From: Timema cristinae | Lineage: Eukaryota > Arthropoda > Insecta > Phasmatodea > Timematidae | Assembly: GCA_039000515.1 (NCBI GenBank) | Contig: JBCFYV010000100.1 | Location: 31,484,421 to 31,548,420 of the forward strand | Reading direction: 5' to 3' | Length of the DNA stretch: 64,000 nucleotides | Part shown: piece after piece, positions 27,556 to 41,050 of the stretch | How positions within the stretch are numbered: the stretch's first letter is position 1 | Layout of the letters: each line of letters begins with the position of its first letter | Program-made: the position numbers and the translations under genes | The notes under the pieces: model-generated | Seen by the model: only the letters and a program-made list of their open reading frames with translations | What the model was told of the DNA's origin: nothing | Databases searched by the model: none

Positions 27556-28744
27556 CAGTAAGAACAATAATGTAGTCGCTTTCAACACGTTTCGTTATTC
27601 AATTGGTCAATAACGTTAGGGAGATTATTTCACACTGATTTAAAAACACAATCTTATAGTGGCATGGATCAAATATAGACCACATATAAGATGTATAGGC
27701 CTACCTCTTTCACACCGCATCTTACTACCCGTTCCGGAAATATATTTTAGATACACCATCATTTTCTAATGAATGGAAATTTCTGGCAGCTTAGACAGGC
27801 TACTAGATCTACTTTCACATATTCATACAATTCATGAGATCTGTAGATGTCACTTTTGGTAGATATTATCAATATCTATAGAATAACACTAATGTTAGAT
27901 AAATATAGATCAATGTTGATTGAAAATAATATGTTTGTATTTTATAATTCCCCTACTACGAGTCAAACTGCCAGTGAAAACATTCGGCAACTCACATTAC
28001 GTAACCAAAGGATAGGTAGGCTAAGGTGAATTTAAATGTATGAAACATCATTCGCCTACAGAGAGGATAGGAAACCAAACCTAGTACACCCAGTTGGGAT
28101 GAGCCCTGACAATCCATTACTAGTGTCACTAGTGCAAGCCATTAGAACCTTACAGTTTATAATTAATGTCTTTAAAGTACTTCAGAGGTAGCTGATCAAA
28201 TCAGAGTCCACGTATCTGGCACTCAACTTTATAGGCATGGATTAATTTGTGATGTCAAAGAGGTCAGATGGATCACAATGTGAGTTAAATTAGCTCAAAT
28301 GGAACTCACAGTGACCTATAGTAACGTCGAGCCACGTTAACCTAACATCATTCAAATGTAACTCACTATGCCCTAACGTCGGTCGAATGTAACCACTATG
28401 ATCTACGTCGTCGAATAAACTCATTGTAGCCTAACTTCAGTCAAATAGGCTCCTTTCACGGAAATGGATAAAACACACCCAGTGCAACCAGCCGGTATCA
28501 AACTCAAGCCCAAATCTCCTGTTTTAAAGTAAGCCATACCAGTTGAACACACTATTAAGTGATCTCCGAATCCCTTGCACACCCCTTCTTTTTGAGTCAC
28601 GCAAATACTAGACTTTTACCACACCCGGGATTTTAATCGGACCCTTTCAGGGGAGTGTTATAAACGTTTCAAAGCTCTAGAAGACAAGCGAGATACAAAT
28701 CGTCGAAAGACGTAAAGAAAGATGTAAAAAAAAACAAAGGATCA
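27556..28744. other. intergenic DNA with a ~32-bp degenerate tandem array
   Basis: 28297-28445 holds about four decayed units of the form AAATGTAACTCACTATGCCC-TAACGTCG. 28470-28560 has a minus-strand tRNA-like B box (GGTATCAAACTC). Otherwise nothing seen. Confidence 0.5.
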
Positions 28745-29420
28745 TTGTGAATTTATGACTGTGAAAAGTGGTCTCGTACCATACATGACGGGAACAATAA
28801 TTAGAATGTTTGAAAACCAGATGCTTAAGATGATATTTGGTCCAAAAAGGGACGAGGCTACTTAGGAGTGGATGAGGTTACTTAATGATGAGTTACATAC
28901 CCTGTACTCATTACAAGACATTGTTAGGTTAATCAAGTCTCGTAGATTACGGTGATCAGGACATGCAACGCAAATGGGAGATTCTAGACCTTTGTTCAGA
29001 GTATGGACTGGCAAACCTACTGGGAAGACCTAGACACAGATGGGAGGAGAACATTAGAATGGACCTGAAAGAGATAGGGTATAATGAGGTGGACTGGTTA
29101 GAACAAGCTCAAGATAGGGATAGGCTGTAATGAGGTGGACTGATAGAACTACCTCAAGATAGGGATAGGCTGTAATGAGGTGGACTGAATAGAACTAGCT
29201 CAAGATAGGGATAGGTGGCGTAGTGAGTTGGACTTGGTAGAACTATCTCAAGATAGTGATAGGTGGTAATGAGGGAGACTGGATAGAACTAGCTCGATAT
29301 AGGGATAGGGTTTAATGAGGTGGAATGGATAGAACTAGCTCGAGATAGGGATAGGTGGCGTACTTTTGTAAGTCCGGCATTAACTTTCGAGGTCCTAATG
29401 CCATAGAGTAAGTAAGTAAG
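28745..29420 (+). pseudogene. LINE 3' end with expanded tandem block
   Basis: In broken frames: RMFENQMLKMIFGPKRDEA-like, SLQDIVRLIKSR, GHATQMGDSRPLF and RHRWEENIRMDLKEIGYNEV, the C-terminal tail of LINEs often annotated craniofacial development protein 2-like. The stretch encoding YNEVDWLEQAQDRDR is repeated about six times (GATAGGGATAGG at 29113, 29158, 29204, 29252, 29296, 29343). It ends with a short (AGTA)n run near 29408-29420. Confidence 0.75.
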
Positions 29421-30526
29421 TTGAAGATCATAATATAATTTCAACCAAATGGTTCCTAATGTCTTCACTTAACGATTACCTGCTTATTGGTATCACGAAG
29501 TTGTTCACAAACAGTATGAGATTTGTTAATTTGCTGACTAGACGAATGGATCAATACATTCGGATGGGGAGGAGTGGAGAGCAAGGAGACTATTACCTAA
29601 TGTGCCTAATGAGCTGCATATACTGATATGTTAATTTGCAAGGTCTAGGCCTTATATACAGGATACAATACTTGAACCGCTCTTCATTAATAGTTAGTCA
29701 TTTTCGAGGAAGACATTCTTCCAGTGTGTAACTTTAAAAAGTGGATGTTGTAACATTAATGCTATAAAATTTAAATAGTAGGTAAGTCCTTTAAATTTTA
29801 TTCTGAACAATATTCTTCGGTTAGTAAACAAAATAAATGTTAAATATGTGTTCTTGAATTTAAAAAGAGGGTTTGTAAATTACTCCGCGTTTTACTATTC
29901 ATCCGGGCTATCTCATATTTAAACCAATAGGGTAAGTCTGAAGAAAGCAGAGTTTTAAACAAAGTGTGGATTAAGAATGGGGACAAATCTAGGGGAAACA
30001 TCTTGATACACTCGGTAAAGATTAGAGGGTCGACCTGCAAACTGGACAAGACGAAATATGATAATGACGCTTTTATCAGCGTGGCCATAGGTGATGTTTT
30101 TATAATTTAATATATAATAAGATCTTAAATTGTTTGTATCCAGCCTATAAATATATGTTTCAACAGTATCACTATAACCATTTTGGAAACAATTATATTT
30201 ATAATTAATTTCAAGCAATAGTTGTTTAATGAACAGAATAAGATTAAATTGCCAATACTGCATCAAACCAAGCATTAGAAAGAGAAATAACATTTTGAGT
30301 GACAGTTAAATCGGGAGGTTAACATGGAGCATAATCTTGCATCGTCGGTGTATACGGGATAGAATGTTCGTGATTCGATGATAGGTATTTAGGTTGACGG
30401 CTATTGTAATACTGTAAGTAGCAATGTATTTCTGCTAGGTTTGATACTGTATCAAATCTTCTCATTCATTCCAAATCAAATGGCGACTGCCCACGGTCCA
30501 TCCTTAGGTATCTCTTGACTGTAGAG
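29421..30526. other. intergenic DNA, nothing recognised
   Basis: Frames of 80-110 codons exist on the minus strand near 29840-30290 but show no domain, start context or splice support. Confidence 0.4.
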
Positions 30527-30816
30527 CAGCGTTTTTCAACTGCGGTGCCGCAAATGGTCAGTAGGTATCCCGTGGAAGTTTAAGAGACGATAAAAAAAAA
30601 TCGATAAAAATTTGAGGAATGAAAATAAAACATTTTAAATCTATGATAACCATATTTTTAGAAATAACACAATAATTATTATTAGAATTTTAGCCATGGA
30701 AATATTAAACACAATACCTGTTATGTTAATAGTGGAAACCCCTCTTAAAAAAATTTATAATGTGCCTTGACAATTTTAGTGTGCCGTAAGTTGTAAAAGG
30801 TTGAAAATAACTGCTG
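30527..30816. mobile_element. hAT-like MITE (CAGCG...CTG)
   Basis: CAGCGTTTTTCAACTGCGGT at the left and GGTTGAAAATAACTGCTG at the right are near-inverse ends of the common hAT CAGNGGTTNTCAAC type. 290 bp, no frame. An exact 8-bp duplication is not seen. Confidence 0.7.
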
Positions 30817-31347
30817 TAGATAGGAATGCCTGACGTTAAGTAGTCTACAATAGGACTGCTCCACTTTTCCAGTAGCGAAATTATAGCATCTGTTCTAAAT
30901 TATATAATAGGTAAAAAATAAATAAAATTAAGGCATTTTTCTATAATAAACCTCTATCAAAATAATACAATACGTTCTAAGACTCTCATTTCACGAGAAC
31001 AGAATAGAGAACAATTTAATACAATATAGAACTTCTAATCTTTCTCATCCTCCAACCTCTCTTCAAAAATTGTTTTCCTTTTCTAAGCAAGAAATAGACG
31101 TTAGTGAATAAACCCTGTTAGTTCTTTGAAATGAGAGGAAACATGGCCGATGCACTTAATAATCTTTTCAGTGCATGTGAAAAGACCGAAGAAACTCTGG
31201 CTTTTGATGTAGAAAGCGATGAGCATCTTTAAAGAAAATAATTATAGCACTTCATCAAGCAAAACTAATGTAAATTTTCTGGCCTGTCACTAACCAGATC
31301 AGTGCTGTTTCAACCAAACCACGGTCGTATTTAGTAAGAGGCCGGGA

Positions 31348-31582
31348 ATCACTTCGGTGGCCGCGTGGTCTAACGCGCTAGACTGCCGAATACGGGAAGA
31401 TCGGGTATGGATTCTAGTCGGATGCATTGAGGGTGGTTTTCCCTAAATGGTTTTACAATCTCCCTCAACGTAAATGCGTGTGCACTTTATCGAAATTAAA
31501 CCTTACTAATCCCTAATACATTAGTGTAATTAGTACATAGGCCTATAACCCGAGTGGGTAGTAAGACGTGGTGCTAAAACAT
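31348..31582 (+). repeat. SINE, family C
   Basis: TCACTTCGGTGGCCGCGTGG head, TGGATTCTAGTCGG B box region, GGGTGGTTTTCCC body, CCCGAGTGGGTAGTAAGACG end. Confidence 0.88.
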
Positions 31583-32048
31583 TATCTTTGGCCCCCATTT
31601 GATTGTTATATTAGCCATATTACACCAATATTTCCAATGATGTTTAAGGAGAGAAATACTATTTCTGTAACCAGATAACTTTGATTTGTTACAGGAATAT
31701 TAATAAGAAAATTTTAATAGTGATTCTAATTTATGTTCTAGTAATTTCAGATAAAGAACAATGTGTTGTTAATAAATAGAAATATTTATAGTTTGGATAT
31801 TTTTATGTTTCATTAAAATATATATTAATAACCTTTATTAACACATAAGAGGCTAAGTAATCAATTTCTCAAAAATATTAAATTCTATTTATTTTGCGTA
31901 GTATGTATAATATCGTTTCGTTGGTTCCGATTATTAACGGCATTGCGCATACTCAGGTTGCGGATGGAGGATACGGCTTTCAGATTTGAAGTGTAGTTGA
32001 GAATGTATCGAATAAACAGTCGTGGACAGCCGATAAAAGTGCGGATCT

Positions 32049-32614
32049 GGACAACTGGGCGCCACCATCTGGGCGCCAGGACAACTGGGCGCCAAAAGTA
32101 ACCCCATTTTTTTTTCTTTAAAGAATTTCACTTTTTTCTAGCATAATGAAATACACTTTTTTTTCTTTTTAATTAAAAAGCTATGAGTAAAAGCAAAAAA
32201 TGCACTCTCTTATTATGTGTAACCTCATATTTTATTTAAATGTTCTTTACCTTGTATTAAAGCATTGCAATAGTTAGGTTAGGTTAGGTAAAGGCTAACT
32301 TTATAAATATGAATTAATCAAGTTTCCTCTACTATGATTTTTTAAACAACTTCAAAAATGAATATTTACGTAATTGAAAAATATATTATGTTCCGCTGGA
32401 AAATATGATAAGTAAAAAAAAAGTTCATTTTTAGTTTTTACCCATCACTTTCTAATTTTAATTGAAGAATATATGAAAAAATTGTGCATTTTATATGCTA
32501 AAAAAATGCATTGCATTACACTAGAAAATAGTCAGTAAAAAATTGCGTCTTTTTAGCACCCCGTTGTCCTGGCGCAGAGATCGCGCGCGCCCAGTTGGCT
32601 GTGCCCGGTTGTCC
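32049..32614. mobile_element. 566-bp inverted-repeat element with subrepeats
   Basis: Left end GGACAACTGGGCGCC, spacer, GGGCGCCAGGACAACTGGGC; right end is the inverse with the same order (GCCAGGACAAC and GGACAACCGGGC read on the minus strand). Each end holds repeated GGACAAC/GGGCGC modules. The interior is AT-rich and has TTAGGTTAGGTTAGG at 32276-32290. No coding frame. Confidence 0.75.
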
Positions 32615-32719
32615 TAGACCAATAGGATGGTCCTACAGCTTGTGGGTTGGGCGTGTGACCATAAAAAAAATCCCACCAAGAAACACCCAAAAATTTGCCA
32701 TGGCTGTTCCTGGGGTAGA

Positions 32720-34700
32720 GTATTTTGGTATTAGATAGTCCCCAATCGGATCTCAGGGCAAGGACTACTCTGGAGAGGGGAAGGGGTTATGGGAGATTAA
32801 ATCTAGGAAAAAGATTAGGATTGGGATGTGGAAATGTTAGGAGCTTATATAGGCAAGGGGCGCTACAGTCAATGGTTTATGAAGTAAGTAGGTTTCGATT
32901 AGATATTGTGGCTTTAAAAGAGGTTGAGTTAGATGGTCAGCATATATATAGTATGGTAGAATCCGTCGAATACGTTGTTGTTGTTTTTTAGGAAAAGACA
33001 CACATACCCTGGTCACAGGTCGCAGAAAGAGTATAGGCGTGTTTTCGCAGTTGATCTGGTATCGATGTTTACGACCACAGCGTTTTCACGGTTGACTTAT
33101 TATCGATTTAAACAAAAATTTTATGACCGAGACGATACCATAACTAGGTTTGGTAACGCTTTTCTTGACCAGACAAAACAGTATTGTTACGAGACCAATG
33201 AACTGAGAATTTGTGCACCAATTTCATAACAGCATCACTTCTTATGTTAGATTTAAGTGAGTATAACTTCGTAGCCATTGGATTTTAAGTCTTTATAAAT
33301 TAAAATGGACAGCAATTATTAGCTAAAAATAGACTACAGTAAGTAGGTACTTAAAACAGTTAAAATAAAGTACTATATAATACTAGGCATATTAATATAC
33401 GTCATGTTTTCTTAAGGTTATTGTTGGGAAGTTATGTTTAGCTTAATATGTTGTGTAAATATTATGACTAGTCAAAATAAGCACAAATCTAACAAAGAAT
33501 AAAATTAATTATCTCATTTTCTGTCAATTTGCAGTACATGTAGTAGGATTACATAAACTCCCCTACCAACTGTTAGATCTACTCCACCTAAACCACCATT
33601 TTTTTTTAAAGAAAAACATCTCAAAATTGTTTTCGCGCACCACTTTGCGCATTTTTGTCAGAACCACTAGGTCGTAATCCCCCGATACAAAGACGTAACC
33701 AAGTTAATGCGAAAACTCGACTTATTTCAGCAGTTAAGGACATAACATTCATTAGCAATACGCTGTAAAATATAGAGGTAACCTGGGTGACATGATCATT
33801 CGTCATCAATTTGCATTCTACTACAGAAAACAAATATGATACTAGTTTCTATGAGAAGCTAGAACACCTATTTAACAAGTTCCCAACCTAACACATGAAT
33901 TGTGATAGGTGACTTTAATGCAAGGATGGAAAGGTAATAATATTTTAGACCTACAATAGTAAGGGAAGATTTGTATGATGTCAATAATTATCATGGAATA
34001 AGATAAAGTAAATAATAACCTTTGCTACTACAAAGAATTTATTGGAAAAAGTATTTACTTCAAGCATAAGGATATCACTATAGTATAAAGCCGCATGGCT
34101 GACTGACTCACTCACTGACATTAATGTTTACCCACTTCCAGATGAGCTAAAAACTTGAAATTTGTCAAACTTATAGCTTCTAGCCTGTAACTGATGGGAA
34201 ACTTACAAAAAGTTAAACATTTTAATTTCCAATTCTCCCCCCCCCCCCCCCCCCCCACACACACACACAAAAATCAAAATGGTGGAGCAACTTTAAAGTC
34301 GGTGCGGACCTTATTGGAGGACTCTCGTGGCTAAATGGTAAGCACTATCAAAAAACGGATTGCACCAGAGTTAGATTTTTTGATTTTAGGTAAATTTTGC
34401 AAATTTTCTAAACATGTTTTAATTTTCTGACACAATTATGAAACGGCTAGAATCATAAAATTGTAAAAATAAATCAACCTTCAAAACAACGCTGGAATTA
34501 CATTACACTGTGGGTTTGGGGGTGGAGCCTACAATGAGCATAGTAAGTTCATAGATATATACTCAGATGGGAATACACATAATCAAATGGATCACTTGCT
34601 GATAGGTAAAAGACGTCATACAAGCTCACTTGATTTCAGGTCATATAGGGGCGAAGATTGCGATACAGACCTCAACTTGATAGTAGCAAAACTTAGGTAA
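32720..34700 (+). pseudogene. LINE endonuclease domain, broken and interrupted
   Basis: 32810-32945 reads LGCGNVRSLYRQGALQSMV and RFRLDIVALKEVEL, the start of an exonuclease-endonuclease-phosphatase fold. 33850-33940 keeps YEKLEHLFNKFP and VIGDFNARM. 34545-34700 keeps DIYSDGNTHNQMDHLLIG (catalytic-region DH), TSLDFRSYRGEDCDTD and LIVAKLR, the domain end. The stretch between GDFNA and NQMDH is about 400 bp longer than expected and holds a C19 run and (CA)n at 34237-34268, so something was inserted. Same LINE type as the 28745 tail. Confidence 0.75.
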
Positions 34701-35269
34701 TATCTGTCAGTAAAAAAAAAAAAAAAATGGTACGGAACTCCTCAAGGACTTTAACACTCCATTGTATAAAAATGGAGCTAAGTATTTACTCAAAACGCGT
34801 AATATATGTGAAATGAAATAATATACACTAGCAAACCCGAGCAAAAATTGCGTGATACTTACGTTAACATTTTTTGACTCCCGGATTTAAATTTCATGAT
34901 TTTCTTTTTAAAGTATTAAAGCCCTCACTAGTAATATTTGGATTAAAAAAAATCGGTATTGGTTCCATAAGGGCCAATGCTTTGTATTAACATTTCTATT
35001 TCCGGTTAAAGTTTTCGACATTTTATCAGGGGCTGCACCATGGACGTTCCTGGTAGAGGGGACGGGGGACACACGTCCCACTTCCCACATTATTTAAGGA
35101 AAATTATCCTTAAATTTAATAGAGTATATATTGATTAATTTGAATAGTATTGTATTAGTAAATTATTTTATTTGCAAGCTCTTAACTTTTTCAGATAATT
35201 GCAGAAATCTTGTAAATGCTATGAATGGAATAGTGGTATGTAAGTGTTGTTTAATGTTCTGTGGATAAA

Positions 35270-37430
35270 TTAGTTTATGTCGTATTTGTTAATGTGTTTG
35301 TTTGTAAACGTGAACTTGATATCAATCAGCGTGATTTGAAAACTATTTTGAGTATGGATCGTCTCTTAATCAAAACAAACGTGATTCACCAACTGAACTA
35401 TAATCTCCTAAATAAACACTGTTTGGCGAGTTTGATGAAAGATTCATTCAAGTCATTTTAAATTTTAATAAAACAGGAAATTTATTGAATCAATCACAAG
35501 TTTATAATTGTGAAAGCAATAAATATCTAGCACCAAACCAGCCAGTTAAACTACCAACAAAATTTCCTAATAATAATTTAAAAGTAAAAATACTTCGGTT
35601 CACCCATCATGGTACAAGGCGTTAATTTGGCTGCATTTAGATGCCTCTACAAACAATGAAGATGTAATTAGGTTTTTGTTGTAATAGATATCATAAATTA
35701 TGTCCTGATAACAATCTTGCTAGTAAAATGGATCCGGAGTTTTATAGAAATGGATTTAAAAACTGAAAAAGCATCGGACAAGTTCCTTCACATGAAAAGT
35801 CAGATAGTATTTTACAAGCAGTTTTAAGTTATAGACAGCTGAAAACACCGACTAATGCCCAGTTCAATTCTTCTTTAGTTTCTGAACGTAATATTTCTAG
35901 GGAATGTCATCAAAATTTTAACCTTAATCAAATTTTTAGCCATGCAAGGCTTAGCTTTAGGAAGGATATCATCAAGAAAGTGGAAACTTATTTCATCTTC
36001 CTAAACTACGTTCAGCGTATGATTCCTAGCTTGTAAATTGGTTGAATAAGGAATGAAAGGTATACGCAGATGGAAAAGTTCAAAATTATATTTTGGAAAT
36101 AATGGGCAATGAAAGTGTGAGAAATCTTTGTGCTGAAATTCAATCTTATAAATTTAATTTGTTTTCTTTGATTTGTGATGGTACCTGTGATATTACTGGG
36201 ACTAAACAGCTTAGCATATTGTGCGTGGGTTGATAAAAACTTAGACCCTCATGAAAGTTTGTTGGGACTATACAGTGCTACTAAAACAACTGGGGAGTCA
36301 AGTGCAGCCATTCTTTTTGATATAATGACCAGAGTTCACTACCTCTTTCAAATTTGCACGAACAAACCTATGATGGTGCTCCAAATATGAGCGGTATCAA
36401 AAAAGGAGTACAGTTCTATAATAAAGGATGGACAGCCTTTAAACGTGTTTGCTCACTGTGAGTTGCATTGCACTAACTTGGTCACAAGAAATGCATGTGA
36501 TATATCAATTACTGCGAGGAATTCAATGCAACGGGCACATGATCCTGGAGTTGTGTTTTAACATCATTGACAGCTAAAGCTAAGTTTATTAATATCCAAG
36601 AAGCGGCTTTTAATGGTCCTTTGCCATCTAATGCCAGAATCAAGCCCCTTTGTCCAACCAGGTGGATATACAAAGGGACTCAGGTTAAAGAAATTCTGGA
36701 AAACTATTCCATGATTTTAGAAACACTTGAAGCATTGTCTTTAAAGCATATCACTTAGTCAGAAAGTGGGCTATTCATAGTGTTTGAGTCATGAGAAACT
36801 ATTTAACTTTCCTATGGCAAGGAAAATAATAAATAATTTTGAAATTTTGAATAAATCTTTTCAAGGAAGAAAAATTAGTACTTCCGAACATATACAGGCC
36901 ATATGAATAGTGTCTTTAAGTTTACAGAGACTCAGAGAAAATGATGAGTTTGTATTATTTTGGGGATAAGCTAACAAAATCATTGTTACCAACAACCTGC
37001 AACCTCTTTCTTTGCCAAGACAGAAGAAACCACCAATGCGTTAAACAGGTCCTGCTACAGCGTTCACTTTTACTTCAGTCGAGGGCTACGTCCGCCATGA
37101 GTATTTTGCCATTATAGATACAGTTGTTGGAGGTTGATGGTCAAGATTTGATCAAGAAGGACTTGATCACATGATAAAGTTGGAATGAGTCTTTTAAAAG
37201 GAGGAATAAACCCAATGCTGAAAATGTATCCTGAAATTAACAAGAAAGATTTTGAAATTTTGAATTATTTTTTGTGTGTAAGTACACCTAATTGTTTTGA
37301 AGATGTCCAAGCTCGTCGTGTGAGGTGGAAAGATCATTTAGTTCGTTACGTCGCCTTAAGGCCATATGTACATAATTTGTTTTTCCGCCATTCTAAAGAG
37401 TTTTCTTCTATGAAATGTTACACACCATAA
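35270..37430 (+). pseudogene. hAT transposase (ZMYM1/DUF4371-like), decayed
   Basis: Visible pieces in shifting frames: WVDKNLDPHESLLGLYSATK (36220), ILFDIMTRVH, YDGAPNMSGIKKGVQ (36370), HCELHCTNLV (36460), PSNARIKPLCPTRWIYKG (36630) and a C-terminal piece at 37185-37430. The order VDxxLxPxE - YDGAxNMSG - CxxHxxNL - LCxTRW is that of hAT-type ZMYM1-like transposases. At least five frame breaks. Upstream 35261-35461 is probably part of the N-terminal region. Terminal repeats were not found. Confidence 0.75.
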
Positions 37431-38980
37431 ATGTATTTTTATCTATTTTTATTCAAGAGCTATGAGGGTAAGAAACTTCAATTTTTACGTTTTCCGAATC
37501 TAGTTTTAGCCACACTTTTTGAAATAAAATTTTGAAAATTGAAATTTAGTATCTTTAATATTATACCTATTTTATAAAGCTGAGATTTTAGCATAGGTAT
37601 AAGCATACTCTATATAAATATACTTAAATTTCCCTTAAAATCAACACAATTCAACAATTGTTTATTAGTACTAATTCATCTATAAATATAAAATATAAGT
37701 ATTCATGCGATTTATAGATGTGTATACTTATGATTAAAAAAATATTCAGATTTAAATATGCAACATTTTACTGAATAACTTGATTTACGTATGCCTTAAA
37801 AATATGCACTGAAATTCCAAGCTGCCTCACGGGATCAAAACTTTGTAGGGAAGTGTAGCTTAGTTGACAAGAACGGGTGATAGCCCGCCTCCACAGTTCG
37901 CGCTACACACAGCGGTTACTTCAGCTGTATTATCATACAAACCCAAGTAATCTGCAGTCCTTGCGAGATTTCTTTTTGAACGATCATTCACAATTTGTCT
38001 CTTGAAATAGTTGACTCATATTTTAGTGATATTAATATTTATACCACTGCCATGGTTATTTCATTATTGAAGTAATTTATAGATTTGTGTTTTATTTGTG
38101 ATCTCTGTGAACTGTAAAGAAACTATATATATATATAAATTATTAAAATAATAAACAATGGTACCTTCCATTACAACCTGGAAAACGTCAAGCTTTTAAA
38201 CCGAGAATGAGCATAATGTATTATATAGGCAGATAAGCTTTATGTATATTTTATATGTTAGAGGTTTCCAGAATCAGTAACACAGAATATACAATCTAGT
38301 AAACAATAAATGGCTGTAAGTGATTGCCCAAGGTTTCGACCCATTGTTATCAAGAATGATGAAATAAATACTTTATATTTTAAATCGCTTTTTACAGCCA
38401 TTGTGTAAAGATTCTTTTTCATGAAAAAAAATTAGTAATTTTGCAGTTTATAGTGTTTTAATTTCTTAGTTATTTGAGCTAGTTAAGTCATTATTAATGC
38501 ATAAAAAGGCATTATTTTATATAACTTAAATTGGAAAACGTATTACTCTGAATCATTAATATGCATATGGAAAAAATAGTTTCACTATCTTTAATTTAGT
38601 GAAAACTGCAATTACTACCTTCAATTAAATTATCTATGTTTTATGTGTATTTATATTTTAATTAGAGGTAAGAATATTTATACTGTTAGTCTGACTTAGA
38701 TATTGGTTCATATGGGACTACCTGCATGATAAATTTTATTGATTAATTACAATTTAATTAACATTAAAATGTTGTGATTATCTACATTTTAAATCATCTG
38801 GATGGTTTTCCTCAAATTAGTTAGGCCTAGCCTATAGGTAAATATAATGTGTGCACTGTGCATAGATGGTGATTATCAAAGCATTAATATATGTATGCAC
38901 TTTACCTTAAGTAGCAAACCCAAGAAGTCAAGTGGTTACGATTAAATTGATTATATTGTTCAAATATTGATAATTTTAGG
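37431..38980. other. AT-rich intergenic DNA
   Basis: 37850-37960 is a GC-richer patch (TAGCTTAGTTGACAAGAACGG) resembling a tRNA-like A box without a B box. No other feature. Confidence 0.35.
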
Positions 38981-38984
38981 AAAA

Positions 38985-39165
38985 CACAAAGTATCCACGG
39001 TTAAATAGAATTAATGAATTCTAAGACATATACAACATCCAGAAGAAGGCCGAGAATTGATCAAATAATAAATACTACGCCCCTATCAGAAATCGAACCC
39101 GAAACCCTTTGCACTGTAGACCATCCCGCTAGCGACTTAGCTAACGTGTCGGGCTATGATACTAT
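38985..39165 (-). repeat. SINE head, family D-like
   Basis: Minus-strand head CGACACGTTAGCTAAGTCGC with GGGTTCGATTTC B box, as in the D copy at 10047. Confidence 0.5.
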
Positions 39166-39779
39166 AATTATATCACATTTATAACCTTCTTACGTTCTCT
39201 CCCACAGCTGTCAAACTGTTAATTGAGTGGCCTCTTGAAAATATGATTGATAAGAAATAGATTTTTTATCGCCTTAAAAATGGTGTGAATGCAAGAATCT
39301 ACGTTTAAGCTTGCAATTTTTCCAGCATTTTATATGGCTTAAATTTTGAAAACTATTATATTGGAATATTTAGAATTTCTCTGTTAATCCCACCTATAGG
39401 GGTATAATTAGGTCAAGTTAGACGTTGTAGTTCCTAAATAAGTAGTCTATAATGATGATATGCCAATTAGTGAGATATCCTGTTGGGCACCTAAACAATA
39501 TAGGAAGGTATAGTGTTGATTATTTGTGCATTTTTAACTCTCTTAAGAATTTTGAGTTGTATAGGAAAGTGACGATGACATACCTAGATTATTGATGAGA
39601 AAGATACCTCCGTCAAAAATAATATAACAGGAAACATAGATAGATGTTTAATATTTTCTTAACGAAATGAAAATAATTCCACAATTTCTACCATGGGTAG
39701 GTAGTAGGCCTACCGACTGTGAAAAAATTAAGTCTGCCAAGTTGGCCCCAACCCCCATTTTAAAAATTCAAGTTTTTTT

Positions 39780-40830
39780 TATTGCAATCGTTTGTTCTTT
39801 GCTTGTTCCGGATTGTTCCGCAAAAATTTACGTTGGTTCTGTTTTGATAGGCCCACAAATGATATGCTTACATTGGTGGGGCCAACTTCAAGCCGGTAAC
39901 CCATCCCCCCCTCCCCCAAACACACACATACACTTTGTAAAATTTACATTTTTATGGTTGCGATCGTTTGTTCTGGATTGTACCGTAAAAAGGCTCGTTT
40001 GTTCCGCATTTGTTCTTGCACAAACGGGACATGAATTTGTGACACTTTGTTTACTCGTGAAGGGCCAACTTCACGGTAGCCCCTCCACTTTGAAAAATCC
40101 ATGTATATACGATTGCATTCGTTTGTTTCAGATTGCCCCACAAAAATTTCGTTTGTTCCGTTTTGATAATCTCACAAATGGTATGTTTACATTGGTAGCG
40201 CCAACTTTACGATATCTCCCTCCCACTTTTGAAAATTGAAATTTTTATTGTTGCGATCGTTTGTTTCGCATTGTTAATTTTTTTTTATGTACGTCCCCAA
40301 ACTTAACTATACTTTAACATTTGGTATCCAGGAAGTCGTCCTTTTCCCCTTTTAAAAACAATTTTTTTAATGATTACAATACTTTTTTATTTGTTAGTTC
40401 CGAATTGTTCAGCAAAAAAAAATAGTTTTTTCCGTTTTGATGCACTCACAAATGAAATGTTTATTTTGGACCTCCATGAATCTAACTTAGCGTCCTTTCC
40501 CCTTAAATATTTTTTTTTTAAATATTTATGATTGCAATAATTTGTTCTTCGTTTGTTCCGGATTGTTCTGGAAAAAATAGTTTGATATGATTTTATACAC
40601 CCATAAATTGTATGCACGTCCATGAAATTGACCTCCCCCCCTCCCCCATCTTTTAAAAATCCATATTTTTATGATTGCAATCGTTTATTCTTCGTTTGTT
40701 ACGGATGGTTCCAACAACAACAAAATACGTACGTTTCGTTTTGGTAGGACAACACAAGATTTATTTACACTAAGAGCGTGGATTGACGCTTTTGTGGCAA
40801 CCATATTATTCACATGAACACATACAACTT
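39780..40830. repeat. degenerate ~120-176-bp tandem array
   Basis: TTGCAATCGTTTGTTC-like motifs recur at about 39782, 39958, 40111, 40251, 40373, 40530 and 40674, each followed by TTCCGnATTGTTCCGCAAAAA, CGTTTTGATAG, CACAAATG and CCAACTTCACG blocks in the same order. A single inverse unit lies at 42078-42190. The 190-codon frame across the first units is repeat-derived and not a credible gene. Confidence 0.85.
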
Positions 40831-41050
40831 TTAAAAATAGATATTTTATCTTTGCAATAAATAATTAGTTCTTGGTTCATTTTAGATTTCTTTTTGCGAA
40901 GATTTCCATTTATTTATTTTATAAAGCTTCGATAATTATTTCTGGTAGTAGCTCTTTCATATTATTTAAAAACTTGAAAGTTTTTGGTGAAACAATAGCC
41001 GGAACTATTGTTAATGCATTTTAGTGAGGATAACATCTCTCTGATATCAT

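Noticed and set aside
29840..30293. two overlapping minus-strand frames of 82 and 112 codons
   Set aside because: AT-rich, no domain, no splice or start support.
30519..30824. 8-bp target duplication around the CAGCG MITE
   Set aside because: CTGTAGAG and TAGATAGG do not match; the element call rests on its ends only.
32276..32293. telomere-like TTAGG repeats
   Set aside because: Only three short units inside a DNA element; molluscs generally use TTAGGG, and length is compatible with chance.
39667..40239. 190-codon open frame
   Set aside because: It runs through the degenerate ~120-176-bp tandem array; its peptide repeats follow the DNA repeats, and no splice site or domain supports it.
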